Below are positions 33,990-45,117 of a DNA stretch of 64,000 nucleotides, piece after piece (position 1 is the first letter of the stretch; every line of letters starts with the position of its first letter). The stretch lies in contig CM041777.1 of the NCBI GenBank assembly GCA_023374045.1, positions 477,997,594 to 478,061,593 on the forward strand, in the 5' to 3' direction. Made by a program: the position numbers and the translations under genes. The notes under the pieces are model-generated. The model was given only the letters and a program-made list of their open reading frames with translations, did not search any database and was not told where the DNA came from. The DNA is from Limonium bicolor. Lineage: Eukaryota; Streptophyta; Magnoliopsida; Caryophyllales; Plumbaginaceae.

Positions 33990-34905
33990 GTACATATCAA
34001 CATATATCAATGACACTTATGATTCACCACATATAGTTTAAAATACACCATATAACATTAATAATACACCACAAAGCAATATTGATTCAGTATTTGTTCC
34101 GAAGTTTACTATATAATTCACCACTTATTAGTTAATGAATCATAATACCAATTTCAATAAATCATAATATCAAATTTAATGAATCATAACATCATTTTAG
34201 TGTACCATCAGTAACATATAAAAATAAAAAATTTTATAAAATAATACAACACAAAACAATATTTGGTACGCAAGAAAAATACATATAAGGTTTAAAATAC
34301 ATTACAATACAATAAATAATACACTAAAAACAATAATGATTTTTTTCGGTTCCGAAGTTTGCTATCTAATTCACCGCTTATTAGTTAATGAATCATAATA
34401 TATGATTCACCGTTTATTAGTTTATGAATCATAATATAAATTTTAATAAATCATAATATCAAAAGTAATGAATCATATGATCAATTTAGTGTATCATCGT
34501 AAACATATAAATAATACACATGATTCACCATATAAGGTTTAAAATGCACCATACAACAATAATAATACACTACAAAACAATATTGATTTTTTATCGGTTC
34601 CAAAATATGTAATCCAATTCTCCACTATTAGTTAATGAATGATAATATCAATTTTAATGAATCATAATATCAAACCAATTCCCCGTTGGTTCAGTGGTGA
34701 TTGGGATTGAACTTGGTAGAAAAAACCACGGTTTGATCCCCGCAACGGCTATTGAGAGAGGACTGGAACCTATCCACCCAGAGCTGATCCCCAATCCGGA
34801 TGTAGTCCAATAGGGCGAAGGGTGGTAGACCAAAAAAAATCATAATATCAAAATTAATGAATCATATTATCATTTTACTGTATCATCATTCATATGTAAA
34901 AATAG
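33990..34905. repeat. AT-rich tandem repeat, three diverged copies of about 245 bp
   Basis: Copies start near 33995, 34262 and 34515, each running through gattcacca, a gttccRaa phrase, ttagttaatgaatcataat and gtatcatc. The third is split by the SINE at 34675-34838. Confidence 0.7.
34675..34838 (+). mobile_element. tRNA-derived SINE with target duplication
   Basis: A box-like ggttcagtggtgattgg (34688-34704) and B box-like ggtttgatccc (34730-34740) at the spacing of a pol III promoter, a tRNA-unrelated body, and an A8 tail. It is flanked by atcataatatcaaa at 34661-34674 and 34839-34852. The flanking phrase also recurs in the host repeat, so the duplication is supportive but not decisive. Confidence 0.85.
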
Positions 34906-35697
34906 TTTTTTTTTCAAATTATCAAAACATGTTCATGACTAGTTTGTTTTGAAAAACTTGAATACAAACGAACAATAAATAATTTTTTTTTCAAATATAT
35001 TAAAAGTTAAAATTAATATAAAAAAGATAGCTAGGACGGCTGCACGGTTGAATTTGCCATACATGTTTACTATTGTGCTACTTGTCGTTATTATGCCTTG
35101 TTGACAAATTGGTTGTTCTTGTACACATTGGAAAAAAAAAACACCAAAAATCACAAGCGAATGTTGAAGAAAATACAGAGTCAAGCCCATATCGAGGATT
35201 CAAATTAAGATCAGACATTTTGAGAAGGATGTTGATTGTTGGGTGCTATATTTGAAGCTATCTGTTGATTTATGGCCTTACAAAATTATTCGTCTAGCTT
35301 GTTTAGAACTTGTGTAAACAGTAGACACGTAAGTAAGCTGTCCTTGCAGCCTATCCACTCGATACAACCTTGTTGCATTTGATTATCACACAACAAAAGA
35401 GACTCAAAATAAAAGATACTGTATATAAAAGAGTCTGTATAATTCCTTCAAAGGGTTGAGTTAATGTTAAGAGCAGTTTCATAAATAGTGGTCGAGCAAG
35501 CTGGAGGAATATACCACTTAGATCCAAATGTCACCAACCATCTGGAGGAGGAATGATATCATGAAACTCCTATCATCGGGTGAAAATAGAAACTATTCTA
35601 CCCTGCAATTGCATTTTCCTTAAACTATCGAAGTTGAATGCCTCAGTTTTAGCGTCTACCAATTTTTGGTGCTGAAACTCATCGTTCTATTATAAAC
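34906..35697. other. Intergenic and probable 3' untranslated region of nardilysin-like gene
   Basis: No repeat family or coding segment recognised. The last few hundred bases, read on the - strand, follow the nardilysin stop codon and are its likely 3' untranslated region. Confidence 0.45.
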
Positions 35698-38600
35698 TCA
35701 ACAAAGGCTTTTATAAAATGTAGACGCCTTCTTGAAGGCCGCAACATCACTGATGGTTTGCCCAGAGCTCTGCTGTGCATCAATCTTGCTCGAGTCACTA
35801 TCGCAACCCCATACCCGAATTGCTATTCTTCGACATCTTGGAGAAGAAACTTTAAAATATGTATTGTACCACTCAATCAAGTCACCCTTCTTCACCGTCT
35901 TCAGTTCCTCCGACTCCCTTTTCGGCAAATCAAATATGTACCTGAATCCATCTCGAGTTAGAAAGCTGCAGCATAAAGGGGGGGGCGAAGAAATTTTTAC
36001 CACACCTTTGCACATTAATCAGCAAATTGACTAGTAATGAACCACATTCATCCTGGGGGGAAGTGAATCGACATGTATCTATCCATGCTGATATAGAAAC
36101 TAACCAAATAGATAAGCAATCTACGGCACATGCATAGTGGTATTAGGCAAATAAAATTTAGCAGAACTTTATCACATTAGGGAAAAGACAGGGCCCACCT
36201 CTGGTCCACAATTTGATTCCAGTAGCGATTAGCTTGATCTGTAAGAGAAGGGTCTTTCTCGAGTAACTTTGAAATCAACCCACATTTAAAGCTCTCAAAA
36301 GACTCATTATCAAGTCCATCCTGCAAAATCAATAGTGGACACCAAAGGAAGAAACATAAAGTCCCAAACAGAGAACTACAAGAGAGTAAGGCTAATCAGT
36401 AGTAAGGATGGGAACCAATATGGTAGCGAATAAAGGGAAATAAAGTGGTTAATCAAATAGGGCCTCCCGCAGAAATGCCAGGTTATACAGAAAAAGATAA
36501 CATTCTTCAGCACAACTAATTGGATATAGCAGGCAACATTAAGGGAAGTGTTCAAGCAAATTGCCAAAATGGTGTTCGTTTGCCCACAGGATATACTGTT
36601 GCCTCACTGCCAACCTCCGATTAACAGGTACTAGTACCATATGTGTTGAGACGTTAAGTTTTAAATGCCCCTGAGAGAATGCAAATCAGTTGAGAACTTG
36701 TACAGGGGGTAAATGATCCACTCTTGTCCATATGTGTAGATTAAGGTTTTTTTTTTATAATTTGGAGAAACTTGCCTGGAAGACCAGGTGGATGGAAAAA
36801 TGGGCCTCGTTAAAACCTCCCCAAACAAAACCAAGTGGTTTACGTTTACTGCACTGCTGAGTCGTTAAGTAGATCTCCACCCCCTTGTTGAAAAGCTTAT
36901 TGGGTTCCCAACCCCGCTATGTATAATCCAATGATGTTGCTTCCAATGATAATCTTTTTATTCTGCCTTACGGCAGCGAAAAAAGGTGATCATTTTCTTT
37001 CCACGTATTAAAACGTTAGAACAACCATGAGAAGGTTTATGCTGAGATTTCTAGGCCCAGTGAGGAGTGAACAGAAATTTCAACCCTAACTTCCACAAAT
37101 GTCGAGTGTGAGAATCCTGGGGTAGGTAGATCCCACCACCTCATTCTCTCACCACCACTCCTTGTAGGAGGGAAACACCACTAGGAAGGATTTAGAGAAG
37201 ACCATAAGGTCAAAATCTGAATCCCAAATTCTGACCTCAGTTGCTGCTAAGGGAGTGGTTTATGGAGCCGGAAAAGTCTGACCAACAGTCAATGGTCACC
37301 GACCACCTCCAACAAGCACTACCAAAACTGTACCGCACCCAAAGAATCCTAGAGAAGTGGTAACCATAATACTACAAGATCCTAAAGCTGTCATCACACA
37401 AAGCAGTGGATAGAGTTGGAATTTCTCAAACCTAATGAGGATGGAGAATTTACCACTGAAGGACGAGAAGGTTAAAAGAGGAAGTGGAGTATTGGAAGAA
37501 TTCTACATTGAATCATGCGAGGGAGACGCCCTGTTAGAGCATGTATTCTACATAGAATCTTGTGAAGGAGACTCCTTGTTAGGGATTGAAACCATATACA
37601 TTGAATTCTACAGGCTGTTGACCTTTAGCGGTGACCTCTGTCTATCAAGCCTTGGTCTCAGAATATTTAGCTCAGCAAGGAAGCAAGAAATACTTCCCAT
37701 CTTAAGCACTAATTTGGGAATAACAAAACTTTGAGCAAGTTAGCAAGCGGCATTGAACAGCCTTCATTCAAGGATAGATGCAAAATTCAAAGAGAGAGGC
37801 CAGCTTTAATTAGGGTTTTGGCTGAAGTAACGAAGGGTAAAAACCTACCAGAAAAGTTGAGGATTAATAGTCCAAAAACAGAAACTATTGAGCAAGAGGA
37901 ATAAGAATGGTAGTCCACTTGGTGTAAATTGTGTAATTAATTGGGGCACCCTGAACGCATATGCAAGGCAGTAAGAAGGCAAGTGCCCGTGCAGAAAAGG
38001 AACTATATGGGGACCTTTCGCTGAACCAGAAGTGCAGAATGTTACTCAACAGCCTGCTACGTCTGAAATTTCTCAGAAGTGTAAACTGTAATAATAATGA
38101 ATAAGAGAAGAGTAAAGAGTTATCTAGGAGTATATTCACAAGGAACACGAGAGAACTTGTACTGATGAAGAATCATTTTCTAAGACCAGAACTGAAAAAA
38201 AACACTCAAAGATAAATAACCGCCTTCAAGAATTGTCTGGCCTTGGCTTTGAAGTGAATCTTAGCATTATTAAAGTGTTTATGGCATAGGTAGATAATTA
38301 TTAAAACTATGATCTAACTTCAACTTGGAGGAAGGGTGTCTGCCAACGAAGTACCTTCAGGTCCCGCTCAGCCCAACATGGTTGTATGCTTTTAAGTGCC
38401 AATATCTGCTGCATGAGCACACTGAGAAGATCAAAAGTTGGCCCTCTAAGTTCTTGAGCTATCGGGGAGTTTGCAACTCATTAAGTCTGTGTTGCTTTCT
38501 TCGTCGGTGTATTGGAGGGCCATCTTTTCATAAGAGTCACTAGGGAGGGTCAAGCCATCATCTATACTATTCTATAGGGCCTTTCTTTACGCAGCCATGT

Positions 38601-41600
38601 TGGTTCAAGCTGTTATGGCAGATTGACATACAAGGCCTATACTATATGGATCAAATGGGTATAAGAGTACTATTCAATTCAAGGATGTTTATAGAATATT
38701 TCTTAACTAAAACGGATAGCACCTGGTGCTAGAGGAACCTGTTGAAGCGTAAACAAACTCTTATTATCTGTCTAGCAGATGAGAATGTAGTGAAATTGTT
38801 TGGTCTATCCAAACAAGCACTATTAGTTACTTTATGGTTGTAACTATTACATCACTATTATTATGTCCAGCTTTAATTAATTATTAGTCATTAGTGATGG
38901 TAAGGCTGTAATTAGTTGCAACTGTTCAGCAGATTATAGTCCACAGGCAGGCTCGCTAGAAGTCTCTGATATCTTAGATAATTCTAGAACTCTCTCCTCT
39001 CTTAGACACTCTATAAATATAGGAATACATCTGTTCTCAGTAACAAGTCTCCACATCATATATGATTTCTGTAAACTTCAGAAATGGTCTTGCAATGGAG
39101 ATAGATTCTCTATTAAGACTTGCTATGATAAATTGTACAACAAAGAGACAAAAGTGGAATGGCATATAGTTATATGGAGCAAGGGTAACTTCCCAAGATG
39201 TTCTTCAGTTATTTTGCTGGCTGTTTATGGATGGCTGGCTACCAAGGACTAACGTTGAACCGGAGGGTCACTTCGGATGAGATGAAGTTACTATGTCTGA
39301 GAGAAAGAGAAACAGTGAAACATCTATTTTCAGATTTCAGATGTAACTATACTGCTAAATTATGGAGTAGGGTGTGGAGTCATTTTTAGGAATTAGTATT
39401 TCTACGGAAGGGAATAGCTTAGTACGATGGGTGAGAAGAAGATGGACAAAAAGATGTGTGAAGAACAGAAGAAACTCATTCATGGTCACATCTCATGTTA
39501 ATACATTGTCGAGAGAAAGGAATAACAAAATCAAAGTCTTATTCCCAACACATATGGGGTCAGCTAACATGAATAAAAATATGCGATTGGGCAAAACCAT
39601 TTATACACAGGAAAGAAAAGCACGAAGATCAGGAAAACTGGAAAAGTGATAGATAAGGAGTGAGGGAGGAAAACAGGATTATTAAAACTGGGCAAAAAGA
39701 AAGAGATGTAAAATTAAGAAGTGAAAAGTATAGTTTGAAAGTTCGAAGGGGATAAAAAAATTCAATACATATCATACATTCAACTCAAGAAATTCTTCCT
39801 CATTTCCGCCCTTTATAAAGAGAGACTCTCATTTATCCAGAGTAGCCACATGTCCTTTTTGACCACCCTAGCCCTGTCTCGGTCCTCCTATTTCCCTCAT
39901 CACAATATGTCTAACTGGTGCATCCCTCGGTCTTCTACTCACATGTCCAAACCATTGCAATCGAAATTGACGCCATCATCTCTTCATTTGCTGTTACTCC
40001 CACCATTTATCTAGTTATGTTGAAGTTTACAGCAGTAACTGTTGATGTGATGATATGTTTTGAGAAGTGATACAGCCCTATATTTTAGAGAGAATGTCTA
40101 AAAGAGGAGAGTGTTCTAAAACTGTCTACGAGAGAGGAGCCTGCCTAGGAACTATAATCTGCTGAACAGTTACAAATAATTACAGATAGGCAGTCACTAA
40201 TAATTAATTACAGGAGAACAGCCAATACTCACTTACTAATTACAACAATAGTGTCTGTTCAGATGGCGCCTGTTCGGATAAACTAGACAACACTCTCCCT
40301 CAAGCTGGACTGTAGATAGTCTACATTCTAAGCTTGGAGATCAGGTTGTGAATGAAAAGGCCTGCTGAAGAAATCAGCAACTTGATCTTTTGAAGTGATA
40401 TAACTTAGTTTAATTAGTCCTCCTTCAATCTTTTCCTTGATGAAGTGGCTATCAATTTAGATGTGTTTAGTTTAATCAGAATGAACCAGGTTGTGCGCTA
40501 TACTGATAGCACACCCCTAGAAATAGAATTTAGGGCGGAGACACCCCTAGGAATAGAGTTTAGGATGAAGAAACGCTTCTATGTTTAGTGTTTTAAGAAA
40601 GTGGTGGCTAAGGTTGAAACCTGCTCTGATACCATGAAGCATACAATGATAATTGTTGATGTGAAGATATGTTTTGAGAAGTGATACAGTATATTTATAG
40701 AGAGAATGTCTAAAGAGGAGAGTGTCCAAGAACTGTCTAAGAGAGAGAGGAGTCTGCCTAGGAACTATAATCTGCTGAACGATTACAAATAATTACAACT
40801 AGACAGTAACTAATAGTTCATTACAGCTGCACAACCACTAGTCACTTTAAAATTACAACAATAGTTTCTGTTTAGATGGTGCCTGTTCGGATAGACCAGA
40901 CATCATATCTCATTCCTCATACAATCTTTCCTAGTATGTCCACACATGGCATCAACATCTCTGCCACACTCATCTTTTGAATGCGACACTATCTTCCAGT
41001 CAATAATCGGAGTGCAGGCCTAATTGTTATGCGATAGAACTTAACCTTTAGTCTAACAAGCATACCACGATCACATAGAAATCCTAACATGCTCCTTCAT
41101 CTTTGTTAGCCCGTTGAGATCATATCTAATACATTTCATCCAGTTCATCATTTTGGATAATGGATCTAAAGTAACGGAAAGCATCACTGAGCGGGATTTC
41201 TCTCCCATTCAATTATCTTGTAGTCGTCTGTGTTTCAGTCCTTGCTGAACTTGCACTCCATATACTCAGTCTTGCTTCAACTCAACCTGAAACCATTACC
41301 CTCTAAAGTGAGCCTCCACAATTCCAATTTCACCTTAACATCAATCAACACAATATCATCCACGAACATCATGCACCATGATACATCCTCTTGAATCGGT
41401 TTAGTGATCTCATCCGTGACAATGGAAAACAAGAAAGGGCGCAGAGCTGACCCTTGGTCTTGGGTGGTACTCTAATGGTGGCCACCGAATCCGAATCTAC
41501 CCGGAACCGGCGAATCTACCCGGAACCGATTGGAACCGGAACCGGCCGGAACCGGGCCCAGAACCGATTCGTAACCGGAACCGCCCCTTGCGAATCGAAT

Positions 41601-43182
41601 CCGAAACAATTTTGAGATTCGGACCGAACCGGGACCGGAACCGAACCGGAACCGCCCGGAACCGCTGGATTCGCATCGGATTCGGAACCGTGGAACCGGA
41701 ACGGAATCGGCACCGGTGGAACCGGAACCGGAACCGCCCGCCCCGGAACGTCAAAGTTACCGATGGAATCACCACTTAGGACTTTATTTTGTACTGTATC
41801 TTTTAGAATGTATTAGTATTACTTCTTTCCATGTAATCTTTTAAGACTTCCAAATTGAAATCATGTAACCTATTAGTAGCTGTATCTTTTTCCTTATTAG
41901 GATTTTCCCCAGGGTTTTTACCTAATAAGGTTTTAACCAGCAGTGAATCATATAATTAAAATCCGTTTTCTTAATTTTTGCAAAAATACAAAATTTAAGT
42001 ATTTGTTCTTACATTTATTATAAACTTGAGGAAATACCTAGCTAGGAGTAAAGTGACGAAAAGAGCAACGTGTGCGCGCAAAGGATCTAAAATCGAGTTA
42101 AAACGAAGAAACTGGAGCCGATCGATCTTTCCAGAACCGGTCGAACCGCCCCTGAACCTGTCGGAACCGGAACCGAACCGGAACCGCTCCGGAACCGGTC
42201 GGAACCGTTGATTTGAGCGAATCCGAAGAATACAGAGTTCCGGACCGGAACCGGAACCGCCCCGGAACCGCCCAGGACCGGTTTTCCGAATCCGAATACA
42301 CATTTTCCGGAACCGGAACCGGTGGAACCGGAACCGGAACCTGTGGAACGGAACCGTGGCCACCATTAGTGTACTCCAAGTCTCCAATGGTGATTGGGAA
42401 CTCTTCAATTCTCCTTAAACTAGTACACACACTCATAGTATATATACCTATGATGATGTGACATCCTTACACTAGTACACACGCATATTACATATACCTA
42501 TGATGATGTTGACATCACTCGTAAGTCACATGATAAGAATGAATATGCAACAGTGAATCACCTTAGTAAAACATGTTATCATTAGCACAAATAAGAGATT
42601 CAAAATAAAAGTGAACACCATACTCACCAGCAAACCTGGAAGGCCATTAATGAAGGTTTGTACCCGTTCTTGCAAGTAGATGGGGTCATAATCAGAAGAC
42701 TGAACACAAAAGCAAAATCCGAACACGCGATAAGTCATTCGTGGACTACACTCAACAGCATAACCAAGCTGCTCCTTAGTCCTACAACAATTCCAATTAA
42801 CGAGCAAAATGAAAACAAAGAATTACTCACAAGTGCTGAGCTAATGGATAACAAAGCAACACAAACAAAGGATCACAACCATGAAATAAAATATATATTA
42901 TACACTCGGGAACATTACCTGAGTTGATTGAAAAATGGCTCTTCAACAATCTCATCGAAAAGATCAGAAAGGGTTTTTAATCTGATAGAATCAACACCAT
43001 TGTCCTGCTCAAACTGGTAGTAAAGCTGCCAACACAAACACACTCAAATCAGTAAGATCTCAGGTTTCAAGTAGAGGCATGCTCTGCAGATGACCACACA
43101 CAAGGATAGGGGAAAGTGCGTAGAATAGATGCATGTAAAATGAAGGACAGCTCACTTACCTCGATCACTGAGTTTGTTTCAA
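35698..43182 (-). CDS. Nardilysin-like M16 metallopeptidase, C-terminal exons (partial gene)
   Basis: Five exons on the - strand, in transcription order: 43182-43160 (starts inside gap 2; ETNSVIE), 43025-42919 (LYYQFEQDNG...FDEIVEEPFFNQL), 42781-42628 (RTKEQLGYAVECSPRMTYR), 36320-36199 (ESFKCGLISKLLEKDPSL), 35941-35698 (FDLPKRESEEL...SSPRCRRIAIRVWGC, ending KSLC then TGA at 35700-35698). All junctions are GT-AG and the codon phase is kept. These are the last blocks of the plant nardilysin family; the TKEQLGY region belongs to the C-terminal half that helps hold substrate. No stop or frameshift is present. The 6.3-kb intron 42627-36321 holds LINEs, Copia LTRs and a hAT-like element. It does not overlap in protein content with the + strand exons at 2-909; about 300 residues between the two pieces are missing. 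Confidence 0.93.
36322..37200. other. Intron sequence, nothing recognised
   Basis: Unique-looking intron of the nardilysin-like gene; no coding, LTR or repeat structure seen. Confidence 0.4.
37200..39660 (+). mobile_element. Degenerate L1-type LINE, internally deleted
   Basis: Three relics in order on the + strand. First, a zinc-knuckle piece near 37920-37970 (WCKLC, stop, LGHPERICK: C-x2-C-x4-H-x4-C) of the ORF1 type. Second, an RT thumb-side piece at 38325-38543 (LPTKYLQVPLSPTW, KIKSWPSKFLSYRG). Third, the C-terminal RT zinc-binding domain at about 39085-39390 (RETVKHLFSDFRCNYTAKLW), split by the solo LTR at 38797. The endonuclease and RT palm are missing. It lies antisense in the nardilysin intron. 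Confidence 0.75.
38797..39080 (+). mobile_element. Copia solo LTR (284 bp) with perfect target duplication
   Basis: Starts TGTTTGGTC, ends TGTAAACTTCA, flanked by gaaat at 38792-38796 and 39081-39085. It matches the LTRs of the Copia remnant at 40021-40905 along its length (for example gcaactgttcagcagattata and the shared TAAACTTCA end). A ctataaatat TATA box is near 39011. Confidence 0.92.
40021..40905 (-). mobile_element. Copia element with nearly all of its interior deleted
   Basis: 5' LTR 40905-40635 (271 bp) and 3' LTR 40292-40021 (272 bp), both TG...TTCA on -. The primer site TGGTATCAGAGC (40634-40623) touches the 5' LTR, and a purine tract GCTTGAGGGAGAG (about 40305-40293) precedes the 3' LTR. 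The 342-base interior keeps only the RNase H end (SHFIKEKIEGGLIKLSYIT block, about 40460-40390). The flanks tatgt (40016-40020) and tatct (40906-40910) are a target duplication with one mismatch. Inserted in the RTE LINE. Confidence 0.9.
41486..41750. repeat. Degenerate GGAACC hexamer array (left)
   Basis: Runs of cggaaccggaacc with ccgaatcc variants. Same orientation as the right array, although the element's tips are inverted. Confidence 0.9.
42115..42355. repeat. Degenerate GGAACC hexamer array (right)
   Basis: cggaaccggaaccg runs with cgaatccgaa variants up to the right terminal inverted repeat. Confidence 0.9.
42417..42518. repeat. Two tandem copies of a unit of about 52 bp
   Basis: actagtacacac...acatatacctatgatgatg(t)tgacatc occurs at about 42420 and 42472. 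Confidence 0.8.
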
Positions 43183-43682
43183 NNNNNNNNNNNNNNNNNN
43201 NNNNNNNNNNNNNNNNNNNNNNNNNNNNNNNNNNNNNNNNNNNNNNNNNNNNNNNNNNNNNNNNNNNNNNNNNNNNNNNNNNNNNNNNNNNNNNNNNNNN
43301 NNNNNNNNNNNNNNNNNNNNNNNNNNNNNNNNNNNNNNNNNNNNNNNNNNNNNNNNNNNNNNNNNNNNNNNNNNNNNNNNNNNNNNNNNNNNNNNNNNNN
43401 NNNNNNNNNNNNNNNNNNNNNNNNNNNNNNNNNNNNNNNNNNNNNNNNNNNNNNNNNNNNNNNNNNNNNNNNNNNNNNNNNNNNNNNNNNNNNNNNNNNN
43501 NNNNNNNNNNNNNNNNNNNNNNNNNNNNNNNNNNNNNNNNNNNNNNNNNNNNNNNNNNNNNNNNNNNNNNNNNNNNNNNNNNNNNNNNNNNNNNNNNNNN
43601 NNNNNNNNNNNNNNNNNNNNNNNNNNNNNNNNNNNNNNNNNNNNNNNNNNNNNNNNNNNNNNNNNNNNNNNNNNNNNNNNNN
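43183..43682. other. Assembly gap (500 N)
   Basis: Exactly 500 N. It cuts into a nardilysin exon on its left and an L1 frame on its right. Confidence 0.99.
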
Positions 43683-44481
43683 GCACAATCTGCTGGTAAT
43701 GAGAGTCTTGCAGCTGATGTTGACCCTGGGTGGGATGGTATGTAGTCTGTCTATTCCTATTATTCTATTTATGCTTAATAAATTACTGTTTTGGAATGTT
43801 AGAGGAGCTTTAAAACCGGCGTTTCATCGTGCTATGAAAGAATTGTGTCGCTCTGAGAATCCTGATATTGTGGTTGTTTTGGAATCTCACATCAGTGGTT
43901 CAACGACTGATCTGGTGTGTTCTAGATTGGGTTTTGATTCAAGATTTAGGGTGGATGCTAATGGCTTTAGTGGCGGTATTTGGTTGTTATGGAAAAATGT
44001 AGTCCATGTTCGTATTATTTATTCTAATGATTAATTCATTCACTGTGAGCTTAATTCTGCTTGTGGAATGTTCTTTTTAACTGCCATTTATGCTAGGCCT
44101 GCGGTTTCCATTAGAAGGGAGCTTTGGCCCCAGTTAGATAGATTGCAGGTTCCTATTGATTCGGCTTGGTTGTTGGGTGGCGATTTTAATGCCACTCTCT
44201 TTCCTTATGATAGAAACCATTCTGCTAATAACAACTTTGGGATGGATAAGGATTTTGTGGGCTGGTTTCATAGGAATAATTTAGTAGAGCTTAGAGCTTT
44301 TGGTAACAGGTTCACCTGGTCAAATGGGAATCATAGTGCTTGTCTTGACAGAGTAATTTCATCTGTGAACTGGTTTAATTTTTTCCCTAATGCTAAGGTT
44401 GAAGTCCTTCCCTGTTTTGCTTCTGACCATAGCCCTATTTCTCTATCTTTAACTCCCAAGTCCCAGTTTGTTCCTGGCAGC
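43683..44481 (+). pseudogene. L1-type LINE ORF2 endonuclease domain fragment
   Basis: Exonuclease-endonuclease-phosphatase fold typical of plant L1 ORF2: start-type LLFWNVRGALKPAF (N of the metal site), IVVVLESHIS (catalytic Glu), a GGIWLLW block, WLLGGDFNAT (catalytic Asp-x-Asn), FTWSNGNHSACLDRVISS and the ASDHSPI catalytic Asp-His. This enzyme nicks target DNA to start reverse transcription. There is one in-frame stop after YSND at 44032-44034. The frame is cut at 44481 by the Athila LTR, so the RT domain is not seen. Confidence 0.9.
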
Positions 44482-44736
44482 TGATAAGTCAGGAATTTGT
44501 CTAAGTTTACTAGACTAATTCATGCTTAATTTTCTACATTATGACATTAACTTTCCTCTTTAATGCTTTAATTACTCTTCATTGTTATATTTGTCTCCAA
44601 TGATTGATTTCATATGTTTTCAGGATAAATTACTCAACAAAGTGCTAAATGAAGATTTTAGAGGTTAGAGCAACATGGGAAGTCAAACCAGAGTCAAATA
44701 CAGATTTTCATTCATCACTGTTGCACTTTATAGAGG

Positions 44737-44983
44737 GTCCGGGTTTGCATCTGGGTTTATAAACCCGGATCCCCTCGTCGCAGAACATTCTGCCTAATTT
44801 CAGGCTTGTTCCGTTTTGAGGAATGGTTTGAAACCCGGAACATACCAGGGCGAGACTTTCTGCCTCAAAATTCATATGTTCCGGGTTTGCATGTTGGTTT
44901 GCAACCCGGACCACAAGACCGGAGAAGCTACTGCCTCAATTTTCATATGTTCCGGGTTTGCATATGGGTTTTAAACCCGGAAC
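44737..44983. repeat. Four-unit inverted-repeat cluster, core TTCCGGGTTTGC/AAACCCGGAA
   Basis: Units of about 65 bp, each with (g/t)tccgggtttgcat...g(g)tttnnaacccgga. The first starts ggtccgggtttgc and the last ends aaacccggaac. The same cluster is in the second LTR at 56494-56741. Confidence 0.9.
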
Positions 44984-45107
44984 ATCACCAGCGGAGCGCG
45001 GAGTTCTGTTTCGAATTAACGGAATTAATGTATATCTTTAGTGGCCGTCGTTTAATGAGGCTTATTAGAGATAGATTTGAGAGGGAGAAAAGATAGAATT
45101 CCTTTTG

Positions 45108-45117
45108 TTATAAAAAG
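45108..45117 (+). promoter_or_regulatory. Athila LTR TATA box
   Basis: ttataaaaag about 630 bases into the LTR; conserved at 56865-56874 in the second LTR. Confidence 0.6.

Larger units (their letters stand above)
41473..42368. mobile_element. Non-autonomous hAT-like DNA transposon with GGAACC arrays
   Basis: Perfect 13-bp terminal inverted repeats TAATGGTGGCCAC (41473-41485) and its complement (42356-42368). Flanking 8-mers tggtactc and gtgtactc agree at 6 of 8, as expected of a hAT-type duplication after mutation. Each end carries about 250-270 bp of degenerate GGAACCG hexamers; the 340-bp centre is AT-rich and non-coding. Inserted in the RTE LINE. Confidence 0.75.
39770..42520 (-). mobile_element. 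RTE-type LINE reverse transcriptase, degenerate and twice interrupted
   Basis: Read on -, the stretch 41460-40911 contains the RT palm box MMFVDDIVLID (about 41375-41343) followed by VKVKLELWRLTLEGNGFRLS, then a later WRL-type CGHTR block (about 40945). It continues after the Copia insertion at 40015-39770 (LRWFGHVSRRPRDAPV type block). Stops and frameshifts are present. The 5' side is broken by the hAT-like element 41473-42368 and resumes at about 42369-42415. Confidence 0.75.

Noticed and set aside
34688..34740. Functional tRNA gene
   Set aside because: A and B boxes are present but the tRNA fold is not kept and an A-tailed body follows; it is a SINE head.
37435..37734. 99-codon + strand frame with a repeated YIESCEGD phrase
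   Set aside because: No recognised family; lies in LINE-derived intron sequence with a short tandem duplication, so not called as a gene.
41497..42461. Arg/Phe-rich frames in the GGAACC arrays
   Set aside because: Hexamer repeat translations; all six frames behave alike.
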